DNA from: Diplonema papillatum
Taxonomy: Eukaryota > Euglenozoa > Diplonemea > Diplonemida > Diplonemidae
Direction: 5' to 3'
NCBI GenBank assembly: GCA_030068145.1
Contig: JAPJBO010000014.1
Span: forward strand, 558,001-622,000
DNA: 64,000 bases
The notes beneath the pieces are model-generated. The model did no database searches, had not been told where the DNA came from, and saw only the letters and a list, made by a program, of their open reading frames with translations. Numbering within the stretch: the stretch's first letter is position 1; every line of letters begins with the position of its first letter. The translations under genes and the position numbers were made by a program. Positions 18,295 through 30,074 of the stretch are shown here, piece by piece.

Positions 18295-19341
18295 TTACTT
18301 TATGACGTCGTCACCTGTCATTGCGTCGTCAAGGTCGAGTACTTGTGGCGCCAGGGGCGCTGGGCTTTCTTGCGGTTCTGGAGATTGCGTGGGGGGGCAC
18401 AGGTGCGGACAGGCTTGCACGTTTTTCACTCTCGAGGGCACTGGAGTGCTTGGGGACGTCGGACGTTTCTGGTAGCCGCTTGCTTTAAGGGCCTTCCTCT
18501 TTTTTCGTTGCACCCCTGACTCGGGTGTGGTCGCCTTCGCCTTCTTCCGCTTGCGGCCGGCGATCGGGCTCTCCTTCGGGGTGCCGAGCACCCTCTTCTT
18601 CAACGCTGGTCGTTCGCCGGTCCCTGGCGTTGGTGGCGGCCTCTTGGCCGCCCGTCCGGTCGTCGCCGTCTTCTGCTTCACCACGGCGGGCGGTGCCTGC
18701 GCCGCGCGCTTTCCCGCCGGTGTTTCTCGTTGTACGCCCACCTGGGTGGGTGAGAGGGGTCTCTTCTTCTTTTTGCTGTGTCCGGGGGTTGCCGGGGCGT
18801 TCGGTTCGTTGGGTTGGTGGTGGCCGCGGCGGCAGCACGCTGCCGGTCTCCTCTGCGCCAACGTAGGGAGCCTCCTGCATTCCTGGCAGGTTCCTCTGCC
18901 ATGCGTGCGGCAGGCATGATGCCCGCTGCGGCAGCACGCCGCCGCCGTCTTGCACTCGCCGCATTTCGTCGTGCTGTGCTCCACGCACACCGCGATCGGC
19001 TGCCCATCGTCAGCGTGGTGATGGTGCCGACAGCACATCTCTACCGTGGGCACGTCCCTTCGGACGAGTGCTCGACACGCCTCACACTTCCCCTTGTGGT
19101 GGGTCGCGCAGGTGACGAGCGCTTTCTCTACTCCGACACCCGGCATATGCACGGGGTCGGGGTGCAGCTGTGGTGGGGCAGGCAGGGCCCACCTCGCCGC
19201 TCTCTCGGCCGTCCAGTCCGGGTACGTCGGGCACTGCGTCCCTACATCGCTTCCCTTCACCTGCTCTTCGAGGATCGTCCCCGTGTGTGCCTCGCGAAAG
19301 CGGGGCCTGGGCCGCACCCCCGATATCCCCGTGATGCCCAT
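18295..19341 (-). mobile_element. 5'-truncated LINE copy (348 codons)
   Basis: Nearly identical to the last 348 codons of the LINE ORF ending at 14256; I see only about five or six base differences over more than 1 kb, so the two insertions are recent. It retains only the region from residue 973 onward, with the complete Cys/His array and basic tail. The 5' junction is followed by an A/T-rich 24-bp filler (19342-19364) and the right-hand 54-bp flank. It lacks RT and cannot mobilise itself. Confidence 0.92.
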
Positions 19342-19364
19342 AAGTTTGAAATTAAAATAAGTAT

Positions 19365-19418
19365 GTTAAGCATTGAGTTCTTTTAAGTACATGAACCACA
19401 TGGATTAACATGCACTGT
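19365..19418. repeat. 54-bp element at the outer edge of the LINE pair
   Basis: Same as 14188-14241 except TTAACATGC for TTAGCATGC. It is followed by a partial restart TTAAGCAGCGG. Confidence 0.9.
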
Positions 19419-19454
19419 TAAGCAGCGGTTGCCAGATACTCCCGTAGCACCTAT

Positions 19455-19758
19455 TCACGGGTTTGCAGGGGGGGGGGGGCGTACCGCGTGCGATCCCGAG
19501 AGCGCGTTCCGGGTGTGGCGAACCCCGTAGCCGGGGAGCACCTTCGAGTTGTGCAAGGACGACGACGAGTTCGACCCGGAAACCCCCGAGGCGGATGCGG
19601 CGGCCCCTGCGGCCGCGTCTGACGCCAGCGACGGCACGCGCGGCACGGGCGTCCTGGCGGCGGCAGGCACCGACGGCCGCCGGCCGCGCGGCTGGCCGGG
19701 CTGCGCCGGCTTGCTGCCCGGCGCACCGGCCGCGGTGCTGCTGCACCGCTTCGGCTTC

Positions 19759-19795
<37 letters not shown>

Positions 19796-21971
19796 GGCGC
19801 GCCGCGCGCGACGAATGCGAAGTGCTCCGCACGGCGGACCCACCGACAGTCTGCAGCACCTGCGTCATGCTCGGCTGCCGCATGTACGGCCCGGCGGCGG
19901 CTGATTGGTAGCCTGGTCGGCTGGCGGATACCCCCGCTACCCGTGTGCGCCGGACGTCGACCCGCGGCGAAGGCAGCTTCGCCGCCGCAGCGGCGTCGCC
20001 GAAGTGGCTGTGCCGTACCGTTGACGTCGACAGCTCGCGCTGCAGCTGCCGCTGCCCGAAGAGCAGCGCGCTGGCCTCGTCGCTCTTTCGCTTGAGCCGG
20101 CTCTCGGCCGCGAGCTTGTCACGGGTCAGCTGCGCGACCTCGTCGCTCTTCAGCCGCAGCGCGCGCGACAGCTCGTCCCGCTCGGAGAGGAACGCGCCGG
20201 TCCTCTTCTCCCCGGCCTCGTTCTGCAACGCCGACGCCTGCCGCTTCTCCCGTTCGTCGGCAAGCTCGCTGCGAAGGGTCTCCACCTCACCCTTCAGCAT
20301 CTTCACCAACCCGATGAGCTCCGTGCACACCGCGTCGTCAATCCTCGGAGACCCATTGGTCAACACGGTCCCCGGCGTGCTCCCGACTCCGCCACCCTGC
20401 AGCGGCGTCGGCTGCGGCGGCGCCGCCACGCGGGGCTCGGGCAACGCGCCGGCCGGGCTGCCGCCCGGCTTGTCGCCGGCGAGCCGGCAAAGCGGGTTGC
20501 TGCGCTCCGACGACGCGCCGCCGCCGTCGTTCGACTCGCTGCGGTTGTCGCCGGCGTTCGTGAAGTCGAGCGCCTCGGCCACGTCGCGCGTAGGCGTCAC
20601 GAACGCTGCAGCGCCGGTGCCCCCGGGCTCTTCGCAGCAGCGGCTAGGGGCGTCCCCGAAGCGTACCTCCGGCGCCGCAGCAGCCACGGCGGGCGACGAC
20701 AGTAGCCGGCGGGGGTCCGACTTCGACGGCACTTGAATGACGCCGCCGCCGGCCTCCTCGCCCCCGCCGCCGGAGTGGTCGGCGGACTCGTTCCGCAGCA
20801 CGGCGCCGCCGGCGTCGGACTCCGGGCTGGTGCGCGGGGTTGCACCGGCGGCCGGCGCGGCAGCGGGCTCGAGGGGCTGCTTTGGCTCTGGGCGGGCCGC
20901 CGGCGACGGCTGCTGGAAGGTGCGTGTGAGCGACAGGACCGCCGCGGATGCCTGCAGAGCGGTCGGACTCGGCGAGACGCAGGCAACCAGCTTCGTGCTC
21001 CAAGCGCGGCCTTGGATCGATTCCAGCAGCCAGGCGACCGCCCACGGAAGCGCCCCCGGCTTGGTCAAGTCGACCGAATCATCGCTCGCCGGCGATCCCG
21101 TTGCCAGCACCGATGCACCCCCCCCCAGGGTCTGGGCCAGCTTGCGCAGGGCCTTCCCGGTGAGCGACGTCGCGTGCTGCGCGAGCGGCTCGATCTCCGC
21201 GAACATGCAGATCGGCGAGTTCTGCTTGTTGCTCGCGTCCTTGCGGTCGACCCGCAGCGAGATGACCGTGGTGCCCCGCGGCGTGCTGTTCCGCCGCAGG
21301 TTGTCGAGCGTCCGCGAGACCGACACGACGACCTCCCACAGCGGATTCCACCCCGGAATCGGACCCTCGAACGTTTCTCCAAGGCACTGCGCGTAATCCT
21401 CGCCGTCGCCAAGCAGGTTGATGGCGAGGCCGTTAGGCAGGATCTCCACCGCGCTGACCAGCACGTCGTTCGCGTCGTCGCAGTCTTCGCCGCCGAAGGC
21501 CTCCCACATGTCCTCGACGAAGTGGCTGAGCACCGAGTCACTTGGTGCCCCTTCGCCTTCGGCGTCGCCCGTCAGCAGCCGGGTCTTGCCGCCGCCCTTC
21601 GGCCCGAGCGCCGCGACGCACACGTCCCTTCCCGACAAAAAGTCGCGGAGCGCCGTTTCCGCTATGTTCGCGGCGGCCGCCCCGCCGCCGGCCCCCGCGA
21701 AGCAGTCGGTGAACACGCTGCCGTGCTTGACCGCGGGCCGGTTGCCGGCACGCGCGTCCGCGGCCACGGCGTACCCTTGCCCGGCCCTCCCGCGCAGCAT
21801 CTCGCCGATACTGGCATCATCTGCCGCCCAGGCTTCGACCGCCGGAAGGCTCGGCCCGCCGGCCCGCGCAGCCCATATCGAGCTGTCCAGCGGCAGGCGC
21901 AGCCGCGTGCAGGCGTCGACCTCGTGCTCCGAGAAAGGGCGCACGTGGACATACGTTTCAACCCGACGCAT
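19455..21971 (-). CDS. Kinesin-like protein with degenerate motor domain (838 aa)
   Basis: Begins at an ATG with the kinesin beta1 signature (VHVRPFSEHE, residues 8-17). VFTDCF at 86-91 precedes a P-loop GPKGGGKT at 123-130 (family consensus GQTGSGKT). Near 328-353, LVACVSPSPTALQASAAVLS matches the kinesin alpha5/alpha6 region. The switch regions are eroded: the switch I-like NSTPRG (228-233) lacks the SSRSH pattern, and the position of switch II DLAGSE reads FAEIEP (257-262), so normal ATP hydrolysis is doubtful. A coiled coil spans about 545-660, followed by a Gly-rich, basic, Ser-rich tail. Likely a non-motile or regulatory kinesin relative. It is a single exon as seen. An upstream CTCTACAAAAGCAG could be a splice acceptor in the 5' UTR. 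Confidence 0.8.
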
Positions 21972-22019
21972 CTCGACGGACGACTCCCTGTGCCCCCCTC
22001 CACTGCTTTTGTAGAGTGA

Positions 22020-23205
22020 AAATTCGCTTGAGGATCCGGGGTCTTCTGGTCTTCAGATGACCGTCGTCGAAAGGGTTATTTTATGGTAACTCAAAACTGT
22101 GCACTACCACTGGATCGGTTCTGTACATCGGCCCCTTTTTAAGCCCTGGACGCACATCAGCGCAAAGCCTAGGTGTCTGCAGACAGGGCAAGGACTGAGT
22201 CTGGTCTGTCAGGCGGCTACTCGTAGCTCGTCAGTACCACCACGGGGAGAGGTGGACTTTCCCGAGAGAGTTGGCTTCTCGCCGTGCTTGGTCATGAGAA
22301 ACTACGGCCCCTCGAGTTTGAGTTATCTCGCTCGCTCTTTTTGGAAAGCATGTGGCGACAACTCTGTTGCGGATTTAGCACAGTTGCAGACGGACGGCCG
22401 GGTTTTGCCAGTCAAAGCCACTCCCATACCCACTGATTGCGAATTCCATTCATTCTTCAGCTGTGCAGAGGCTTCTCCCTGCACTCCATGTGACGACTCC
22501 TTGATCGGTTTTCGCGCTGAGTGCTGCAGAGAACGAGCCTTCCCTCCAGACCTCGCTTCCAACGAGCCACAGGGCTGCGGCATGGATGGGCCTCGCGCGC
22601 GCGCAGTACCAGGGCAAAAGAGGCACGAAAAGAGGATTGAGAACAAGCGCGTGTGCCTCAGATATACAAGGAGGTGTGAACGCCGGAACGTCATCGTTCC
22701 CGACTTCAACGACACGCGGCGTGAGACACGGCGGCGAAGCTCTAAAACAAAACTCTCGGTTCTAAAAATTCTAAGGCAAGCGGGAGAGTTGGGGCGGGGA
22801 TTTTCAGGTTCGTTCTGCGAGTGACCCGGGGCGAGGCGGAGGCTGCTTAGGCGGGACCTCGTTAATCGGTTCCAAGCGCTTGGGATAATTGGCGTCAAAA
22901 GCACGCGATGGAAGCGGCGATGCGGGTACTTTCATTGTTTCGCGGGGCGCCTGGCGCCTCAGCTTACGTGGGCCTGCGATGCTGCGGCTGACATGGCACC
23001 GCACTGTACGTCAAGGGAATGGAGACGAGGTGATGCAAGACGAAGAGGAAGTGCGAAGCGACCAGCCCGGACGGACCAGCAAGACGCAGGATCAGGCGAC
23101 CAAGAGAAGGAGGGGGGCGCGACCCAGAGACCCGGGCTAAGTAGCCTGGTACAAGTGTGATGGACCTTTCTTCGGAGGGGCTCACGCACTCAAAGATCGA
23201 CTTAT
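22020..23205. other. No gene seen; partial R2 repeat
   Basis: Contains a partial R2 copy at 22105-22240 (TGGATCGGTTCTGTACATCG through CTGTCAGGCGGCT). Remaining frames, including a basic frame on plus at 22889-23140, show no family features. Confidence 0.4.
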
Positions 23206-23361
23206 ACGCACCGTACGTCAAACTCGCAACCTAGTTCGCTCCGAAACGGTGCATTTCGAACTGGGTTTGAAGCAAAATGGTGAACGCACCGTACGTCAAA
23301 CTCGCAACCTAGTTCGCTCCGAAACGGTGCATTTCGAACTGGGGTTGAAGCAAAATGGTGA
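23206..23361. repeat. 78-bp direct repeat, two copies
   Basis: Two adjacent copies starting ACGCACCGTACGTCAAACTC (23206 and 23284), differing by one or two bases. No coding role apparent. Confidence 0.9.
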
Positions 23362-23407
23362 GAGCCCTGTGGGTACTGAGAGTTGACTGCGTTCACATCC
23401 CTCCCTG

Positions 23408-25034
23408 CTAGCTCCCACCCATGTGGGGGTCGGACCAATCCGCTCGGAAGCTTCGCTGCGGGGGCAGGCTGCTTTCGCTGCGCTCGATCGCCGCCCGAAG
23501 CGAATTGGGTGGAAGACTAGACGGCAGCAGCTGGTTTGGACTCCCCGCAGGTAACTGTGGTGGAGTGTCAGGTTCAGGCATCAGAGCAGACAGGCTTTCC
23601 ATCCTCGTTGACGCTGGTAGTTCCGGTCAAGCCACGAGCAGTGAAGCATGCGTCAACAAGTGTGTCTCAGGACAATCTCGCGCTGCGAGAAGTCAGTTGC
23701 CCGTCTGTTCACCGCTCGACATCGATCGGATTCTGTTTTGTTTGTGCATTTGCTGTAATGCGAAGTGTAAAGTGAGGCTGGTGGCGCTACGAGAACACTT
23801 GACCAGGTTTGTTCATCGCTTACACCACCGTGTAAGCGAAGAATGGGTGACGTGGATCCCAAGCCCGGACTCGGCGTTTACGGGAGTAAAAAAAAAGCAA
23901 AAACACTCGACGTAGCTGCTTGTCGTGTAGGGGTACCCGCATGACCTCACGTCCGTTCAACACGTGGTTCGGTAGCTACAGCACTTGGGATCCCTTCGGT
24001 TCTTTGAACGGCAGCTTCGTCGATTTCCAAACTGGCGCTTATGCAAAAAAAAAAAAGAACTCGCCACAATTTTTTTCGCTTTGGACCTCCTATGCTATGA
24101 GCCGAGCACAGGCAAGTCTGTCTCGGGAGAGGGCCTCTGCAAGCGTGCGCGGAACCTGAATGCAGACATGACAGCGGTGTGAGTCTGGTTGGTCAGGCTG
24201 TTCGTAGCTCGGCTGTTCACAGCTAGGACCACAAAGGGGAGGAAGAGGGCAAACCTCGAAGGCCGGCGGGGACAGCGGATCGGACACGAATGCTCGCCGG
24301 GAGGCGGCGAGCGCTTGAGGGGGCGACGGGGGCGAGAGGGACGGGGAATCCTCGAAGATCGAGCGCGCGGCCCTCCGCGGAGCGAACGGGTTGGCGCACG
24401 GCGCGTGGTAGTACGCGCTGATGGCCGGCGGCGGGTGGATGCCGGGGCCGAGCCCCGCGCCGCCTTCGGCGTGCTCTCCGACGCCGCCGAAGCACGGCGA
24501 CGTGCCGCCGCCCGCCAGCACGTGCCCCCGGCTCCCCAGCTTCCTCCGCTTCGTGTGGTGCCGCGGCTGCTGCTGCTGCTGCTGCTGTTGTTGTGGTAGA
24601 CGTGATTGCTGCTGCTGCTGCCGGAGCTGGCGGTGCGGCTGGGGAATCGGGGAGTTCATGGGGAAGTCAACGGGGGCGATGTCGTCGAACCTGTTGCTTG
24701 CCGTCGGGATGGTGGGCTTCGGGGTCTCGGTGACGCTGTCCGGGACGACGACGCAGGGAGGGTCGGAGGGCCGGATGTCTAGGGGTTGTATGTCGGGCAG
24801 CGAGTCGAAGATGTTGCTCAAGTCGAACACCGGGCGCCGGCGCTTCTTGGCGCGCAACTTCCTGCCCGCCGCCGCGTCGTCGTCTTCTCCGAACGCGAGC
24901 GCTTTCGACACGTCGTAGTCGTTCGTCGACGAGCTCGCGTCGCTGGCGGACTCACACAGCACGTTCGCATTCCGCTCGCGCAGTCCTTTCCGGCCCCTAC
25001 ACTTCACAGGCGCCCACGGGGCCTGCTCTTCCAT
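23408..25034 (-). CDS. Two-exon Gln-rich, basic nuclear-type protein (about 308 aa)
   Basis: Exon 1 is 25034..24255 (ATG at 25034, exactly 260 codons) with donor GTTTGC. Exon 2 is 23554..23408 (48 codons plus stop) with acceptor CCACCACAG. Both are phase 0 and define a 700-bp intron. Without splicing the frame runs into a dispersed R2 repeat (24140-24235) and stops at 24090. Visible features are a basic cluster (RKLRAKKRRRP), Pro-rich segments, two polyQ runs and a second basic cluster (HHTKRRKLGSRG), which suggest a nuclear regulatory protein. No enzymatic motif; family not recognised. The exon 2 junction is a phase-matched prediction without transcript support. Confidence 0.6.
23903..24056 (+). 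repeat. Poly(A)-ended dispersed repeat (family R5), short copy
   Basis: Shares CGACGTAGCTGCTT, CCCGCATGACCTCACGTCCG, GTGGTTCGGTAGCTACAGCA and CTTGGGATCCCTTCGGTTCT with 29781-30074 and ends in GCTTATGC followed by A12. The A-tail suggests retroposition. It sits in the intron of the Gln-rich gene. Confidence 0.8.
24140..24235 (+). repeat. R2 repeat fragment in intron
   Basis: The GCGCGGAACCTGAATG...AGCGGTGTGAGTCTGGTT portion of family R2, just downstream of the proposed donor of the Gln-rich gene. Confidence 0.75.
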
Positions 25035-27657
25035 GCACAACCACCCACTCCCACGACCCCTCCCTTCTTTCAGTTTAGGCGGTAGCTAGTGATAACTAGT
25101 AGTAGAAAGTTTCAACTTGATATGCAGCAACAGGCATAGTATGGTACTCATTTGCATGCAAAAGACTCCCACAAAACGCACAAGAGCATTGTGTTCTGTA
25201 GAGTGCAAGAGCCATCAAGGCAAGCGAGCACTGTTCACGTCGTCCGTCGGGAGGGTCCACGATGAGGATGAGGTCAAACTGGTCATTTCCGAGTCAAGTT
25301 CTGTACCCGCACACTTTCGCGGTGCGGATTTTCCGGGCCGTTATGGCTGTTTCCGGGTCGATGGCGGGGAAGAAGTCAGACATTCTATTTCCTGATTGTG
25401 CGTCGTGTTGTTCGCGGCCTGCCGCGATCGCTTCGATCTTCGTGGCACAACAAGAGCAGTGACGATAGACTGCACGAGTGGCTGCTGACTACCTTCAGGC
25501 CCGCGTCATGTTCTGCTTCGGTCGCTTCTTGCCCCGCATACCGGTATGTTCGAATCTCCGGTTGACGTGGGCTCACTTTCACTCGGGCGTGCCCGAAAGC
25601 TGATGTGACCGACCGGACCGGAACGACAATGCACATGAAAAGGTAAACGCCAACGAAAGGTAAATGCTGCTACCCCTCCCAGACAGGTTTGCACCCCTGG
25701 AAGGACAAACCGAGTCTCCCTGCTGCTGTTGCTCTCAGTATCACTTCCGCCCAGACGACCACAAGCGAATGTGATCCTCGGTTCAGACGTACAGATGTAC
25801 GACCAAACCCCTTTTGTTTGGTAGTTGATACCCGAGTCGATACCTCACGTTTGGTTCAGTGCTCGCCTACTAAACATTCCTCGGAAGTCTAATCGTGTGA
25901 TCTGCGCTTACTAGACGTTCCTCAGTAAGGTCGCGTATCATCCTGTGGCCGTTTGCTCCTTTGATGACGACGCGGGAAGCTTGACAAGCGAGAATGAAAT
26001 GGTCACGAAAACAAAAACGGTTTTCATGATGTACAGACCGGCGAAGGTGACGGGGCCTGCAGATCGATCCGTGTCGGGCCACTCGACCTATTCTCAAACT
26101 TTAAATGGGCGTGAGCTCGGGGTTACTTCATTGAACCCCGACGTAGAATCCTGGTTCTAAGTGGGCCCCTTCTGGTAAGCAGACAGGTGAAGAGAACTGA
26201 ACAAGAACCACAGACTAAACCCCCGTGAAAAGGGGAGGGGAAGAGAGGGCGGGCGGGCGAGTGCAAAACAAAAGAAGGAAAAAAAAAGAGCAGGACAAAG
26301 CCCGCATCGGAGACACCCCCTTCCCCCTCTCCCTCTGTTGAACGATAGGAACAAAACTGAGACAGATGAAGGGACGCTGTTCGTTATTTCTTTCCGGACC
26401 GGACCCACTTGGTATGATCACTTAGCAAATCAAGTTAGAAAAGCATGTGCTTACAAGTTTTGTCGCATGGATACGGCAGCGAGACCACCAGTTATTTCCA
26501 TGACGAGCGGCTTTATGATAAGCGGGTCGTGGGGCCGTGGGTGTAGCAGGCCGCGCTGCGCCCGCGAAATATCTACGGCGGGGGGTGCGTGTTTAGCGTT
26601 TATTATTATTTTTGTGTTCTTTTTTTTTTCAAAGAGTGAAAGCTAGCCCGATACACCAGGGATTACAGTCCCCCCGGGACTTTGATGGCACCCACCCTTT
26701 CCCCCCCTATCTCCAAACCTCGTTCCACTAGCCGCCGTAGCCAAGTATATTCGTTTGTTCTTGTCAGCGGCCTGTGTTCATGTTTCAGCGTGTGCAATGT
26801 GCGATAGCGGCAGTGCGAAACAGAGTATTTTAGGTGTGGATCGGGCCATCATGTCTAGCGCTCGAGCATGGGTTTTACTGTGGTATGCGCACGCTGCGCG
26901 AGGAGTCTCTGCCGATGCTCACCCACGTCGTTCTGCAGCCATTTAGCCATGGATTGTCTCTCTCTTGCGCGGCCCAGAACGCCTTCATGCAAGCTGGTTT
27001 GTTCACGGAAACATCTTTCGCTGCAGCAACACCTCGCAATATTATCTTCACAGGAACATCTTCACCGCAACATCGATAGTCGTACCGTACTCGCGGTGCA
27101 TGCGCACGGTTTTTTTCGCCCGGATGAAGAGAGTATCTGCAAGACACCGTCAACCCCGTTCACAACGCGCGCTTCTTTTCCGGCGTGGCAATAGAACCCA
27201 AGAGTCCTCAGCTCGCTGAAGGATAGAAAGTTAGTTTCGCTTAGTGCCATACCGTTTTCCGTATTTCTCGCTTACATCTTCCGTAGAACGCGGATGGCAC
27301 CAAGAGGGTTAAAACAGGCTAGCGGTGGATTAGACCGGGCAAAAAACTCGGACTGAAGGAACACAAGAAATCTATGATAAGCTGAACAGATCGAAGGATG
27401 TATCGGAATAAGATCGAAAAGAAACAGGAGGAAAAAGAAGAAATGTGAAAACGGGAAAACTAAACAGAAAGGTACAAACTGGTGAGATTTCGGTATCGAA
27501 CGAGACCTGGGGCGTGTCCGTTTGGAACGTGCTCTTTGGTACCGGCTTGCTGCGAGGCACTTGCACACAGAACAGGTGAAGAGGAGCGAGGCACGTCGCA
27601 TCCTTTGTACCGCGAACTACACCACAGGTACCCCCCCCCCCGGGATGCTCATTACTA
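25035..27657. other. No gene seen
   Basis: About 2.6 kb with only short frames. A poly-T stretch followed by AAAGAGTGAAAG lies at 26620-26640. I find no RNA gene or recognisable repeat. Confidence 0.4.
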
Positions 27658-27867
27658 AGCTGGTCCGCCCCTACCTCTGAAACCACGTTTATTGCGCCCA
27701 CCGTGGTCTTATCTGGTCATCCTCATTTCCTTATCTCCTGGAGCATCATAGAACTGCCTGCCGCTGTCTTTCACATTTCCGCAGATTCACATTCGAACCT
27801 TACCCTTTTCCGTGTTTCCCGGTTCACCACGGTCTACAATACGGTCTATACGGAGGGGACCGGCTTC
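27658..27867. mobile_element. Diverged MITE of the GAGCCGGTCC family
   Basis: Ends AGCTGGTCCGCCCCTAC and GGAGGGGACCGGCTT, with internal CACGGTCTACAATACGGTCTA, matching the layout of the element at 3926. Ends are mutated, so this is an old copy. Confidence 0.6.
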
Positions 27868-28936
27868 ATTACACGCAAGGGAGGGCGCCTAGCGTGCAGA
27901 GAGCAAAGCCTTTTGGGCTGGTTTGCACTCCCCATGTATGTATGTGTAGGGACAAAGTGTAGAAGTACATGTCGCCTAAAGGGGAAAAGCAACGACATAT
28001 GAATCTACGGTGCGAAACCGACCGCGCTGTGATTTTGTGACCAGGTGCAGACGTCCTGCGGAGCCCACGCTTCCGTGGGCTGGGGGGGGGGGGGGGGGGG
28101 GGGTCGCAGAAGCCGGAAAAGCAAAAGCTCGTTATGAAAACTCCTGGGGGGCAATCTTAGATTAATGTTCTGACAGACAGCACTGCCTCTCATGCCTGTC
28201 TTGATGCTGGCACCAAGTCTTCTTCGAAGAAAGGGGTGAGGGGATTGCAAGAACGCTTGGAATGGTCATGCGCGCTCGACATCCTCGCCGTGTTCGGTCC
28301 TTTCAGCCACGCAACGCGGTGCGAGTCGTCTAGCTTTTTGTTTGTGCACTCGTAGGGAAGGGGGCCTGTGATCGAGCACGGACAATCGTGATTGCGCGGA
28401 ACCCCCCCGCCCCCTCTTGGATGGCAGGCGGCTTGCGATTGGCCCAAAAACGAGTGCACGGTACACGCGCCGAGTGCTTTGGCCGACCCCCTCTCTTGAG
28501 AACACCGACGACATCGAGGCGACGTTGCCCGCTGTGCTGCCTTTTTCTCATCTGTGTGTGTATGTGTGGGTGCCTGTGCGTGTGAAATTCAGTTGTGAGT
28601 AACCCCTGTCGCGAAATACAGCCCAGTGCGTGGGAGTGTATGCGAGATTTTTCCTGTATTTTCCCTTTCCCATGGAGCATCCACACGACGCTCTACCTAC
28701 ACGAAGAAGGCGCAGCTTTCCAGAATCGTTAACCCTGTCCTGCGTGAAGCTTTTTGAGGTCAACTCAACCTTCGAAAATGACGACCGCGTCAGCCGGACC
28801 CGTGGGGCAGTCCCGCAGCAGGAGCACGCAAGGGTCTCTCTACCATCGCGTCTTGTGCCTTCCTGGGTTCTCCCGCTTCTTTCCCACTCCACGGTGGCTT
28901 TGGCACCCGTCGTTAAGCTTAGATAACCCCTCCCAG
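27868..28936. other. No gene seen; repeats and G-tract
   Basis: A 23-nt G-run lies at 28081-28103, an R1 copy at 28145-28235 (variant ATGCTGGCACCAAGTCTTCTTCGAAGAA) and an R2 fragment at 28243-28330. No convincing coding frame. Confidence 0.5.
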
Positions 28937-29080
28937 TTGTCGACAACGAAAGAAAGAAAAGAACAGAAAATACGACTCTGCATTCCGCGAAGAAGACTTG
29001 GTGCCAGCCCCCATGCTAGCATCAAACACATGAGAGGCAAGTAGCGCCTGAACACGAAACTAAGATTTTCTCCCCGCTTC
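28937..29080 (-). repeat. R1 long copy, inverted
   Basis: Reverse-strand counterpart of 13826-13950, with GTTGTCGACAAC, the AAAGAAAAGAACAGAAAATA tract, and the ATGCTAGCATCAA core interrupted by a CCCC insertion. Confidence 0.8.
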
Positions 29081-29237
29081 CCTGCGATTTGTGCGTGCGT
29101 GTCGGGGATCGTTTTCCCGATCATTCGCGTCATTTCACGTGAGGAACTTTGACTAACCATTTTAGCCTAGCGCAATACATTGGAGGGCAACCCGCAATGA
29201 TGATAACCTTAGCTACTAACAGTGCTAGTGCCAAAAC

Positions 29238-30074
29238 TACTCGACGTAGCGGCTTTGACTCCGAAGGGAAGGGAGGGAGTATAGGCAGATACAATACAAA
29301 CACAATCTGACTTGTTCTTCGCTCACACCCACCGCGTGTTGTTTTTTTTCACTCAGGACATTTGACCTGTTGTGTTTGTGTGTTTTATCGTGTAGGGGCA
29401 GGGCGACCCCGGGTAGACCCGCATGACCTCACGTACTTGCTGGCACTTCATGTTTTATTTCCCTTCTCTGGGCCCGCTAGCAGCGACGGACCTCGCTTCG
29501 CGGTGCCAGCACGAGGGGAGAGCTTGGAGATACAGAGAAAGAAGAAAAGCAGAGGGTTGGATGGAGGGGACGCAGGCGTGCGTCGGGGCCCGTGAGGAAG
29601 CACCGGCCACCTTGCAAGATGAGAATACCTGCCCTGGAAAGAAGCACCCTTTCACTCGCGGGGGTAAGCACCCTTGCGGGGGAGCTCTTCCGTGTGCCTC
29701 CATGCGGAAGGACACTGAGCGATTGCGGGATAATAAAACCTCGGGGATAAAAGACTGCGTGTTTATCCCGTTCAATAAAAATACTCGACGTAGCTGCTTC
29801 GACTCCGAATGGAAGGGGGGAAATATAGAGGTAAGGGGCAAATACAATACAAACACAATCTGATTTGTTCTTCGCTTACACCACCGTGTGTTGTTTTCTC
29901 ACTCAGGACTTTGACCCGTTGTGTTTGTGTGATTTGTCGTGTAGGGGTAGACCCGCATGACCTCACGTCCGTTCAACACGTGGTTCGGTAGTTACAGCAC
30001 TTGGGATCCCTTCGGTTCTTTGTCGGGCAGCATCGTCGAGCATTTCCTTTCAAGCTGGCGCTTATGTAAAAAAA
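29238..30074 (+). repeat. Tandem pair of family R5 repeats
   Basis: Two related units, 29238-29461 and 29781-30074. Both include CTCGACGTAGCNGCTT, CAATACAAACACAATCTGA, CACTCAGGAC and CGCATGACCTCACGT. The second ends GCTTATGT plus A9. About 300 bp of unrelated sequence lies between them. Confidence 0.8.
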
